Shown here: positions 54,146 through 62,249 of the stretch, one piece after another
Layout: each line of letters starts with the position of its first letter
How positions within the stretch are numbered: position 1 is the first letter of the stretch
Source of the DNA: Ureibacillus galli
GTDB taxonomy: Bacteria > Bacillota > Bacilli > Bacillales_A > Planococcaceae
Direction: 5' to 3'
Assembly: GCF_014836845.1 (NCBI RefSeq)
Contig: NZ_JACSQA010000016.1
Span: 19,391-83,390, forward strand
DNA: 64,000 bases
Position numbers and translations under genes: made by a program
The notes under the pieces: model-generated
What the model was told of the DNA's origin: nothing
Databases searched by the model: none
Seen by the model: only the letters and a program-made list of their open reading frames with translations

Positions 54146-54538
54146 TTGGCACAAGTTCAATATATCGGCACAGGTCGCCGTAAAAGCTCAGTAGCTCGCG
54201 TACGTTTAGTACCAGGCGAAGGTAAAATTGTTATTAACAATCGCAACATCGAAGACTACTTACCATTTGAAACTTTACACTTAATCATCAACCAACCATT
54301 AGAAGCAACTCAAACTAAAGGTAGCTATGATGTATTTGTAAACGTAAACGGTGGTGGATTCACTGGTCAAGCTGGTGCAATTCGTCACGGTATCGCTCGT
54401 GCGTTACTACAAGTTGACCCAGATTTCCGTCCAGCACTTAAATCTGCAGGTTTACTAACTCGTGACCCACGTATGAAAGAACGTAAAAAATACGGTCTTA
54501 AAGGTGCTCGTCGTGCGCCTCAGTTCTCAAAACGTTAA
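54146..54538 (+). CDS. rpsI: 30S ribosomal protein S9
   Basis: Head protein of 130 residues whose C-terminal tail (APQFSKR) reaches the P-site tRNA. Motifs [16 protein letters not shown] and [19 protein letters not shown] are standard. The start is TTG 54146 after AGAGGAGGA. Confidence 0.97.
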   Translation: MAQVQYIGTGRRKSSVARVRLVPGEGKIVINNRNIEDYLPFETLHLIINQPLEATQTKGSYDVFVNVNGGGFTGQAGAIRHGIARALLQVDPDFRPALKSAGLLTRDPRMKERKKYGLKGARRAPQFSKR

Positions 54539-54557
54539 TTATTATATCAACGTTTCC

Positions 54558-54591
54558 AACCCTTTCTCGGTTTTCCGAGAAGGGTTTTTTT
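54558..54591 (+). terminator. Terminator after rpsI
   Basis: A GC-rich stem of about 11 bp with one bulge (54559-54570 with 54575-54585), a TTTT loop and a seven-T tail. The AT-rich 54592-54828 stretch after it holds no feature I can support. Confidence 0.9.
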
Positions 54592-54828
54592 GTGCTTTTA
54601 ACACTTCTGATGCTCCTTTTAAAATCCGTGATGTAGTTTTCAAATAGATGTGTAGCTTTTTCCGTACATTTTCCCCATGTAATAAAACTTGATTCTCTTT
54701 ATTGATAATATTTTTCTCTAGAAACGGCTTATATATTTTATAATATTTTAAATTATCTTTAAATTTAGTCTATTACATGTTAGTATATTAGAAAAATAAA
54801 GTTAGATTGAAAGAGAAGTGATTTGATT

Positions 54829-56025
54829 ATGTCCCAAATGTTGGCTTTAGTTATTCTCGTGTTTATTTTATTTATCGGGGACTTTGTAGCAGTTCGTACA
54901 AAAGCTTGGGTTCCTTCCATCTTTGTTTGTGCCGTTTTATTTCTTGCGGGATATTGGACATTCTTCCCGAAAGATATTGTTTCCATCGCAGGTGCTCCAC
55001 CAGTTGTAGCAACTATGATGATGTATTTATTGATTACAAACATGGGGACATTGTTATCGCTTCAAGAATTGAAAAAACAATGGAAGACGGTTGTGATTGC
55101 TCTTTCAGGAATTTTAGGGATTATTGTTGTGTTATTTGCAGTAGGAACTTTTCTTTTCGGATTCGAAACAATCGTTGTTGCAATTCCACCATTAGTCGGC
55201 GGAGTAGTTTCTTCGTTGATTATGTCTGAGGCTGCACAAGGGGCTGGATTGACGAGCTTGTCCGTTTTCGCAATTGTCATCTATGTGATGCAAGGTTTTG
55301 CTGGATACCCGCTTACCGCAATTGTACTCAAGAAAGAAGGGAAAAAACTTCTTACTGAATATCGAAATGGACGCCTAGCGGTCAATGAAGCGATTGAGGA
55401 AGCAGCAGTTACAAAAGAGCAAACGGAATCTAGATTTAAGGTGATTAAAAATATTCCGGAAAAGTACAATACAGAGTTCTTTAAATTATTCAGACTATCA
55501 TTCGTTGCATTTCTTGCTTATTTAGTTTCAACACTTCTTGCACCGATTGTAGAGGTTAGCCCATTTGTTTTATGTCTATTGTTTGGTGTTATTGCAAGTA
55601 GCATCGGTCTCCTAGAAAAACAGGTGCTGCAAAAGGCAAATGGCTTTGGAATCGCCCTTTTAGTCTTGATCTTGTTTGTTTTAGATGGATTAAAAAATGC
55701 AACTCCAAGCATGATGCTCGAAATTATTTATCCACTAGTCGGAACGATTATTTTAGGGATTATCGGGATGTATATCTTCTCCTTTATTGCAGGAAAAATG
55801 CTGAAGGTCTCAAAAAATATGGCTTTTGCAGTATCACTAACTGCTCTTTACGGATTCCCGGCTGACTATATTATTACGAATGAAGTGATTAAGTCATTAA
55901 CAGATGATAAAGATGAACAAGAAGTGCTGACAAGTCATATGCTACCTCCTATGCTTGTCGGTGGATTTATTACCGTGACCATTGTTTCGGTCATTTTAGC
56001 GGGTATCTTTGTCGGATTTTTATAA
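54829..56025 (+). CDS. Polytopic membrane transporter of unassigned family
   Basis: Protein of 398 residues with about ten to eleven hydrophobic segments and a charged cytoplasmic loop near residues 165-215. A glycine-rich segment (PPLVGGVVSSLIMSEAAQGAG) and its near-symmetrical C-terminal counterpart suggest an inverted-repeat carrier, somewhat like the GltS or DUF819 groups; I cannot name the family with confidence. The ATG at 54829 follows GAGAAGTG; a TTG at 54823 is the alternative. Two M20 hydrolases follow, so uptake of an N-substituted amino acid or peptide-like compound is a reasonable guess. Confidence 0.75.
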   Translation: MSQMLALVILVFILFIGDFVAVRTKAWVPSIFVCAVLFLAGYWTFFPKDIVSIAGAPPVVATMMMYLLITNMGTLLSLQELKKQWKTVVIALSGILGIIVVLFAVGTFLFGFETIVVAIPPLVGGVVSSLIMSEAAQGAGLTSLSVFAIVIYVMQGFAGYPLTAIVLKKEGKKLLTEYRNGRLAVNEAIEEAAVTKEQTESRFKVIKNIPEKYNTEFFKLFRLSFVAFLAYLVSTLLAPIVEVSPFVLCLLFGVIASSIGLLEKQVLQKANGFGIALLVLILFVLDGLKNATPSMMLEIIYPLVGTIILGIIGMYIFSFIAGKMLKVSKNMAFAVSLTALYGFPADYIITNEVIKSLTDDKDEQEVLTSHMLPPMLVGGFITVTIVSVILAGIFVGFL

Positions 56026-56041
56026 AAGTTTACTAGAAAAG

Positions 56042-56080
56042 GAGGCAATCACTTACAAAGTGGCTTGCCTCTTATCAATT
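56042..56080 (+). terminator. Hairpin after the transporter gene
   Basis: GAGGCAA/TTGCCTC outer and CACTT/AAGTG inner arms (56042-56054 with 56058-56071), followed by a moderate T run. It may reduce but not abolish readthrough into the hydrolase genes. Confidence 0.6.
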
Positions 56081-56100
56081 TTTAGCAAGGAGAGAATGGA

Positions 56101-57330
56101 ATGAAAATGATTCAGGAGCGAATTGAGGAACATATCTGTACGATTAGTGAATTCACTGCCACACCAGGCAACGGAACGACTCGATTGACATATAGCCAAG
56201 AAGATTTGAAAACTCGAAAATACATTAAAGAAAAAATGAAGGAATTAGGCTTAGAGGTTCGCGAAGACGGTCTTGGCAACATTTTTGGAAAGCTGGAAGG
56301 AACGTTAAAAGATGTGCCAAGTGTCCTTATCGGATCCCATTTTGATTCAGTACCAAACGGTGGTGCTTATGATGGGCCAGCTGGAGTAGTGACTGCTTTG
56401 GAAGTGGCTGCCCTTTTTGTTGAAAATCAATTGAAGCCGAAGTATCCACTTGAAGTTGTTGCTTTAATTGAAGAGGAAGGGGCAAGGTTTGCTGGAGGTT
56501 TGATGGGTTCAAGGGGAATGATTGGAACACTTAGTGAGGAAGAATTTTACGCATTAAAAGATAAAGAAGGAATTTCTACTGTAGATGCGATGAAGGCGAT
56601 TGGGCTTGATCCCACCCTCCCTAAGATAAGAGATCCGAAAACGATGAAAGCTTTTTTAGAATTACATATTGAACAAGGGCCATTTTTAGAAGAGCGGAAT
56701 ATCCCAGTTGGTATTGTGGATGCAATCGTAGGTCTTACCCAATTAGAAGTGACGGTAGAAGGAAAAGCAGGACACGCAGGGACAACACCGATGGATCGTC
56801 GAGCCGATGCTTTAGTTGTAGCAGCTGGAATTATTGCCGAGTTACCTTCGCTAGCAGTTGAGGAAGGGGAAGGAACGGTCATTACGACAGGTCGATTGAA
56901 TGTCTACCCGAATGGCGCCAATGTCATTCCAGATCGAGTAGTCTTTTCTATTGATATCCGTTCAGGTAAGGAAGAGCATGTCCAAAACGTTATCAAAAAG
57001 GTAAAGGATTTACTCAATTTAAATAGTAAAAATGGAATTGAAATATCGGTCGAACAAAGCTTGTATATGGAACCCAAAATGTTAAATGAAGATATAAGGG
57101 AAATGATCAAAGAAGCTTGTAAGGATTTGAATTTAGATTATCTTTCTATGAACAGTGGAGCAGGACATGATGCAATGGTGCTTTCTGATGTTACGGATGT
57201 AGGCTTGATATTTATACCGAGTAAGGATGGTCTTAGTCATTGTCCAGAAGAATGGTCGGATGCGCGGCATATTGCCAATGGTGTACAAATTTATTTCGAG
57301 GTAGCAAAACGATTAACGGAGGCGGAGTAA
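56101..57330 (+). CDS. M20 family N-carbamoyl-amino-acid / allantoate amidohydrolase-like enzyme
   Basis: Dinuclear-metal hydrolase of 409 residues, in the group containing N-carbamoyl-L-amino acid hydrolase, allantoate amidohydrolase and beta-ureidopropionase. Metal-site motifs are GSHFDSVPNGGAYDGPAG and EEEGARF. The dimerisation/lid segment EGKAGHAGTTPMDRR and the terminal SGAGHDA motif are also seen. Substrate cannot be fixed from sequence. The ATG at 56101 follows AAGGAGAG, and the next hydrolase begins 2 nt after the stop, so they act together. Confidence 0.88.
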   Translation: MKMIQERIEEHICTISEFTATPGNGTTRLTYSQEDLKTRKYIKEKMKELGLEVREDGLGNIFGKLEGTLKDVPSVLIGSHFDSVPNGGAYDGPAGVVTALEVAALFVENQLKPKYPLEVVALIEEEGARFAGGLMGSRGMIGTLSEEEFYALKDKEGISTVDAMKAIGLDPTLPKIRDPKTMKAFLELHIEQGPFLEERNIPVGIVDAIVGLTQLEVTVEGKAGHAGTTPMDRRADALVVAAGIIAELPSLAVEEGEGTVITTGRLNVYPNGANVIPDRVVFSIDIRSGKEEHVQNVIKKVKDLLNLNSKNGIEISVEQSLYMEPKMLNEDIREMIKEACKDLNLDYLSMNSGAGHDAMVLSDVTDVGLIFIPSKDGLSHCPEEWSDARHIANGVQIYFEVAKRLTEAE

Positions 57331-57331
57331 T

Positions 57332-58507
57332 ATGATAAATGAAACAATAAAAAAAGCGATTCAAACAAACACCGAGGAAATAACGGCTATACGCAGAAAG
57401 CTTCACAGTGAGCCTGAACTGTCATGGGAAGAAACGGAAACAACTGCATTTGTCTGCGAATACTTAGATAGTTTGTCTATTTCCTATCGTAAGACACAAC
57501 CAACAGGGGTCATTGCAACAATCGAAGGTGGAAAACCGGGAAAGACCGTTGCCTTAAGAGCAGATATGGATGCCCTGTCTGTTGAGGAACTGAACAAGGA
57601 TTTGCCATACGCCTCAAAATTCGAAGGTAAAATGCATGCATGTGGGCATGATGCTCATACAGCAATGCTATTAATAGCAGCAAAGGCATTAAATGAAGTG
57701 AAGGATGAAATTCCTGGGAACGTGCGATTGATCTTTCAGCCGGCGGAAGAAGTGGCACAAGGAGCAAAAGAGATGGTCAAGCAAGGAGCGATGGAAGGTG
57801 TTGACCATGTGTTCGGTATCCATATCTGGTCGCAAATGCCGACACATAAAGTATCTTGTCAGCCAGGACCTTCTTTCGCATCAGCGGATCTATTTAAAGT
57901 CACATTTAAAGGGAGAGGTGGCCATGGAGCGATGCCGCATGCTTGTATAGATGCCGCGATTGTTGCTTCCTCTTTCGTGATGAATGTACAGTCGGTAGTC
58001 TCAAGAACGATTGATCCACAAAGTCCAGCAGTACTGACAGTAGGGAAAATGGTAGTTGGTACAAGATTTAATGTCATTGCCGAAAATGCGGTTATTGAAG
58101 GGACGGTCCGTTGCTTTGACCAAAGTACGCAGAATCATGTAGAGAACCAACTTAAGCATTATGCTGAACAAGTAGCAAGTATTTATGGTGCTACAGCGCA
58201 GGTTGAATACATTCGCGGTACACAGGCAGTGAATAATGATGTGGAAAGTGCACAGTTGGTGCAAAAGGTTGCGGCAGCGGCATTTGGAGAAGATGTGTTA
58301 TATCCCGAAAAGCCAACGATGGGTGGCGAGGACTTTAGTGAATATATGAATGAAGCTCCTGGTAGCTTCGCGTTAGTAGGTAGCGGGAATCCTGAAAAAG
58401 ACACGGAATGGGCTCATCACCATGGTAAATTCAACATCGATGAAGAGGCACTAACTACTGGTGCTGAACTTTACGCTCAATTTGCTTGGGCTTATTTGAA
58501 TCAATAG
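57332..58507 (+). CDS. M20 family N-acyl-amino-acid amidohydrolase (hippurate-hydrolase type)
   Basis: Metallo-amidohydrolase of 391 residues related to HipO, AmhX and N-acetyl-amino-acid deacylases. The motifs are LRADMDALSVEE, MHACGHDAHTAML, QPAEEVAQGAKEM and GRGGHGAMPH. It is coupled to the previous gene and probably cleaves an acyl group from an imported compound. A bidirectional terminator follows. Confidence 0.9.
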   Translation: MINETIKKAIQTNTEEITAIRRKLHSEPELSWEETETTAFVCEYLDSLSISYRKTQPTGVIATIEGGKPGKTVALRADMDALSVEELNKDLPYASKFEGKMHACGHDAHTAMLLIAAKALNEVKDEIPGNVRLIFQPAEEVAQGAKEMVKQGAMEGVDHVFGIHIWSQMPTHKVSCQPGPSFASADLFKVTFKGRGGHGAMPHACIDAAIVASSFVMNVQSVVSRTIDPQSPAVLTVGKMVVGTRFNVIAENAVIEGTVRCFDQSTQNHVENQLKHYAEQVASIYGATAQVEYIRGTQAVNNDVESAQLVQKVAAAAFGEDVLYPEKPTMGGEDFSEYMNEAPGSFALVGSGNPEKDTEWAHHHGKFNIDEEALTTGAELYAQFAWAYLNQ

Positions 58508-58580
58508 AAGGATTCTTAATCCACATACCTTTTACGTCATTAGAAGCAGGATTGTAAATTTATTTTATCCTACAGGTAAG

Positions 58581-58612
58581 AGCCCAATTTCTCAATAGAG
58601 GAATTGGGCTTT
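58581..58612. terminator. Bidirectional terminator
   Basis: A 13-bp stem (58581-58593 with 58598-58610, one G-U) with a 4-nt loop lies between the converging amidohydrolase (+) and protease (-) genes. Confidence 0.75.
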
Positions 58613-58649
58613 GTGTTATACTTTCACATGTTTTTTCATTTTTGATATT

Positions 58650-59624
58650 TTAAATACGAGCCGCACTCATAATTTCTTGAATCTTTTCAACTAAGTTAAG
58701 TAAGAGGAAACCATTACCTTCAGAAGTTTTACGATTTCCTATTGGCATCGTACGTTTAATTAGCTGGGCATAAATTTCGGTTTCACTGAAAGGTCGACCA
58801 AACTCTTTTTCACTTAAATTAATAAGTAGAGCTATCGCCCCAGCGATGTGAGGAGTAGCCATTGAAGTGCCAGAAAGGGAGGCATATTTCTTTCCTGGGT
58901 AAGTAGAAACAACTTCTACTCCAGGCGCAACTAGATCGATTTCTTCATTGTTATTTGTAAATGGAGCAAGCGTTAAATTATGATCAACTGCTCCAACTTG
59001 AATCACTTCATTGTATTTTCCAGGATAAGAATACTCAAAAGTATCTTCACTATTATCCCCTTCGTTACCTGCTGCAACAACAACAGAGACATTTTGACTA
59101 ACGGCTTTTTTAATCGCTTCATGTAATTCTGGAACATCTTCAGGCCCACCGAGAGACATTGAGATAACACGGACGCGTTCATCTTGAGGTCCACGCCATT
59201 CAACTGCATAATTAATGGCATTAATAATCCACTCATATTCGCCAGATCCATCTCCAGTTAATGCTTTTAAACTTAAAATTTTTGCCTTAGGGGCAACACC
59301 AACAACGCCATCATTATTCAAACTAGCAGCAATTGTTCCGGATACATGGGTTCCGTGTCCATTGTTATCTTCGAATATAGTAGGTTCTCCATCATAATCA
59401 GAAGTGAAATTTCGCCCATCGATAATTTGATCTTTGAGGTCTGGATGATCGGTTTCAATACCAGTATCAATCACTGCAACTACAATACCTTCACCATACT
59501 TACTAGCTTCCCAAATCGTAGATGCTTGAATTAAATCTATCCCTTTTGGCGTTTCGTTTGTCGTTTCTACAATCGACTCAATAGTGTAGGGAATTAATCT
59601 GACTTGTAACGGTTTTTGAATCAT
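58650..59624 (-). CDS. Intracellular subtilisin-like serine protease (ISP type, S8)
   Basis: Subtilase of 324 residues without a signal peptide. The catalytic triad is Asp in [13 protein letters not shown], His in [10 protein letters not shown] and Ser in [12 protein letters not shown], with the oxyanion Asn in AAGNEGD. The short N-terminal prosegment has the LIPY motif (RLIPYTIES) that blocks the active site of Bacillus intracellular serine proteases until it is clipped. I use the second ATG (59624), 6 nt from AAGGAGG; the first ATG (59630) abuts that site. It is the only clear - strand gene in the window. Confidence 0.93.
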   Translation of the reverse strand: MIQKPLQVRLIPYTIESIVETTNETPKGIDLIQASTIWEASKYGEGIVVAVIDTGIETDHPDLKDQIIDGRNFTSDYDGEPTIFEDNNGHGTHVSGTIAASLNNDGVVGVAPKAKILSLKALTGDGSGEYEWIINAINYAVEWRGPQDERVRVISMSLGGPEDVPELHEAIKKAVSQNVSVVVAAGNEGDNSEDTFEYSYPGKYNEVIQVGAVDHNLTLAPFTNNNEEIDLVAPGVEVVSTYPGKKYASLSGTSMATPHIAGAIALLINLSEKEFGRPFSETEIYAQLIKRTMPIGNRKTSEGNGFLLLNLVEKIQEIMSAARI

Positions 59625-59875
59625 ATTCATCCTCCTTCAAATTAAAATCGGAAGTTACTAATAAGTAATTTCTTCCTTCTTTTATAAATTCCACAAAAAA
59701 TTTTGTATTCCTTCTTCTTCTAAAGTTATGAGGAAAAAATTTGAATTGTTTATTTGGAAATGTGAACTGCGCGGGAAAAAAACTTTTGCGAATTAACTAG
59801 GAGGGGAGGAAATATTTTACTATTATAGAAGTTTTAATGGTGAACAGTACGAATTTAATATGAGGTGAAAAGTAA

Positions 59876-60286
59876 ATGAAAAGCTTTTACAAAGCGGCAA
59901 TTTCGGGTGTTATAGTATGGATTTGCGCCATCATGTTCTTTGTCTTTTTTGGAGAGTTTGTTCTCTTTAGTCCGGGAACAAATGATTTTTTAATTAGCAC
60001 AATTTTATTACTTATTGGTACAGGGGCTTTATTATGGGGAGTCACGTACGTATACTCTAAATTTGATCAATCAGAGAATTCCCCATTACGATTTGGAATG
60101 ATGGGAACTGTCATTGGACTAATTTTCGATTCCTTTTCCTTAGCTAACTACCATTCCATTTTTCCGAATTTAGATGATTCACAAGTTATTGCGTTTACTG
60201 TTTGGATGTCTTTTGCCTATGCTTTATATTTAATCATTCCTACCTTTATAAATTACTTGCAAAAAATAATGCTTAATGAAAAGTGA
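59876..60286 (+). CDS. Small four-helix membrane protein, function unknown
   Basis: A 136-residue protein with four predicted transmembrane helices (about residues 7-28, 38-58, 72-90 and 103-125). The loops are short and the C-terminus is basic (FINYLQKIMLNEK). I do not recognise a family with confidence; DUF5367-like proteins have a similar layout. The ATG at 59876 follows GAGGTGAAAAG. It is divergent from the protease gene and has its own terminator. Confidence 0.7.
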   Translation: MKSFYKAAISGVIVWICAIMFFVFFGEFVLFSPGTNDFLISTILLLIGTGALLWGVTYVYSKFDQSENSPLRFGMMGTVIGLIFDSFSLANYHSIFPNLDDSQVIAFTVWMSFAYALYLIIPTFINYLQKIMLNEK

Positions 60287-60295
60287 ACGAAGATT

Positions 60296-60325
60296 ACCCC
60301 TTTCAGTTATTGAGGAAGGGGTTTT
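60296..60325 (+). terminator. Terminator after the small membrane protein
   Basis: ACCCCTT/AAGGGGT arms (60296-60302 with 60316-60322) and a short T run. Confidence 0.7.
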
Positions 60326-60533
60326 ATAAGTAAAAATTTTATTAATCTATTCTTAAAAGTATTAATATATTTTACATATTTTACCACTAAAATATGAATA
60401 TTGTATGTAGGTGAAACTAATATAAATGATATGTAGTGAAAATATCTTTAAAGAAATAAGTTCTATTAAAGTGAATTATATAGATACAAAGTACTTTTAT
60501 TTTTGATTTAGATATTACTTTTTTTAAAATCTT

Positions 60534-60826
60534 TTAAAGTAGGTGAAGAATAAGATCTTCATCGTGAAATAGCGTCATAATAGCATTTCCACCTTATAAA
60601 ACTGATAATCCCTCTTTTTCTTCTTTAATTGGATGTCTTCGAAGTTTTACAATCTTCAAATAACCACTAAAAAGACTTCTAAAATCTCTTTATTACTAGG
60701 AAATTGGCCAATAAATTTTATATTTTAAAGGAACTCAACTAATATTTGTTTATTTTGTTCTTTAAATTTATTTACTGAAAATGTAAAACAACAGAATCGA
60801 TATTCCTATATAGCTTTCGGTGGCGT
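60534..60826 (-). pseudogene. Possible decayed coding sequence of unknown family
   Basis: Within an AT-rich gene-poor region (60326-61147), the - strand reads like broken coding sequence. One frame gives FKEQNKQILVEFL, an in-frame stop, then KFIGQFPSNKEILEVF; a shifted frame gives YLKIVKLRRHPIKEEKEG, a second stop, and AIMTLFHDEDLILHLL. I recognise no family. The impression rests on amino-acid composition only and may be chance in AT-rich DNA. The rest of the region shows nothing I can support. Confidence 0.25.
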
Positions 60827-61165
60827 TAACAAATGAAATAGAAAAGTAAAAAAATAGTTCGATTTTATTAGTCAGAATATTTTTCATACTATAACATGTT
60901 TTTACATATTTACAATATATTATATCGATAAATGTATGAATTTGTAAAAACAGGACGAAATTATCTTGTTTTTCTGTATACAGAAAAACTATTATTTAAA
61001 ATACATATTAAAATATTTCCAATTGTTTAGAATTAGAAATATTTTATATAGCTTAATAGACTTTTTATTTTTAAAAGATGGGAGATATAAAAGGCCTATT
61101 TATTTTGTATTCCCTAAGAAATTTTCGTTTACTCTATAGCTTCGTATTTGAAGGGGGGTGATGGT

Positions 61166-61342
61166 TTGTTACGTAGAAGAATTATGATCATTGTTTCACT
61201 ATGTCTACTACTATTGATGACAGCTTGTAAGGCTGATGACTCTGATAAATCAAGCCAAACAAAAGGGGAAAAGGACTCTATTCAGGAAGAGAAGATTGAA
61301 CAAAAAACGAATCCTGCAACTGTGGAAGTAGATAATTCGTAG
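61166..61342 (+). CDS. Very small lipoprotein
   Basis: A 58-residue protein: basic start (MLRRRIMI), hydrophobic helix and lipobox LLMTAC, so the cysteine near residue 18 would be lipidated. The rest is a short hydrophilic Lys/Glu/Ser-rich tail with no domain. Start TTG 61166 lies 5 nt after AGGGGGGTG; TTG 61148 precedes that site. It may be a complete tiny lipoprotein or the head of a truncated one. The surface-protein gene follows after 115 nt. Confidence 0.6.
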   Translation: MLRRRIMIIVSLCLLLLMTACKADDSDKSSQTKGEKDSIQEEKIEQKTNPATVEVDNS

Positions 61343-61457
61343 TGTGTAAGTTTTTATGGAAATAGTATGTTAAATTACCTAAGTTTAAGTGTTTTGTAAG
61401 AATCCTATATTAACATTCGAGGAGTAGTGGAGTAAGTCAAATAGAAGGAGGAATGAA

Positions 61458-62249
61458 ATGAAAGGGAGAATAAGTCACTCTAAAATATTCAGTTTAATCG
61501 TAATTGTAATATTATTGGTTAATAACTTATCTTCAATATTTATACCAGTTGCCACTGCAGCTACATTAACTGGTTCCGTGGCAGACAACTTGTACTTTAC
61601 CGAGAAAGATCAAAATGAAAAAATACAAGAATTAACTGTTGAAGGTCAAGAATTTTCAATCGATTTAGTCTTACAGGCAGGACAAGATGTTGAGGCTGAA
61701 ATGGTTTTACCAGAAGGGCTAACTCTTAGTGAAAATACTTTAACTCAAGAAGGCTTTACATATGAGGATGCTACTCGTTCATTAAAAGTGGACTGGACAA
61801 AGTTTACAGAAAACGACCAAATAAAACGGGTGGCTTTATCCTTTACAAATACTCTTGTAGATGAAGTCAGTATACAGGCAAAAACTGTGCGTGAAGGTCA
61901 AATTTATTACTCACAGCCTTTAAATATTATTTCTACATCTTCTGATTCAACACCAACAACGCAAGAAACTAATTCAGAAGAAGCGGTAAATGAAGAGGAC
62001 AGCTCCAAAGTGTCAACAAATGAAGCTACATCCTCCACAACACAAGAAACCACTTCAGGAGAAACGCTAAAGGAAGAAGATAGCTCTAAAACGTCTAGTG
62101 GCATAAGTACGTTTGCTGCAGCAGCGGCATTTACAATCAATAATACAGATTCTTATGCCGGTGTTGTAAATAATGTTGCTCCAAAATTCATAATGTATCA
62201 GCTTGATGGAACAAGTACTGTAGTTAAAGCAAGTATAAACTTAAATTAA
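61458..62249 (+). CDS. N-terminal part of a large secreted DUF11-type surface protein, ended by an in-frame TAA
   Basis: The ATG at 61458 follows AGAAGGAGG. A signal peptide (basic start, hydrophobic LIVIVILLVNNL, cleavage near ATAATL) is followed by a beta-rich region like the head of Gram-positive adhesins. A low-complexity linker then has two related 22-residue units beginning TTQET and containing EEDSSK (61956-62021 and 62037-62102). Translation would stop at TAA 62247-62249 after 263 residues, but the same frame continues open to the window end. The gene is best read as the 5' portion of one larger gene broken by a nonsense codon. Confidence 0.8.
   Translation: MKGRISHSKIFSLIVIVILLVNNLSSIFIPVATAATLTGSVADNLYFTEKDQNEKIQELTVEGQEFSIDLVLQAGQDVEAEMVLPEGLTLSENTLTQEGFTYEDATRSLKVDWTKFTENDQIKRVALSFTNTLVDEVSIQAKTVREGQIYYSQPLNIISTSSDSTPTTQETNSEEAVNEEDSSKVSTNEATSSTTQETTSGETLKEEDSSKTSSGISTFAAAAAFTINNTDSYAGVVNNVAPKFIMYQLDGTSTVVKASINLN

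Noticed and set aside
54549..54776. About 75 open codons on the - strand between rpsI and the transporter gene
   Set aside because: No start codon or ribosome site, and it runs through the rpsI terminator; most likely chance.
60287..61147. Search for insertion-sequence ends, CRISPR repeats or tRNA in the long gene-poor stretch
   Set aside because: No repeat array, no tRNA-like cloverleaf and no terminal inverted repeats seen; only AT-rich sequence.
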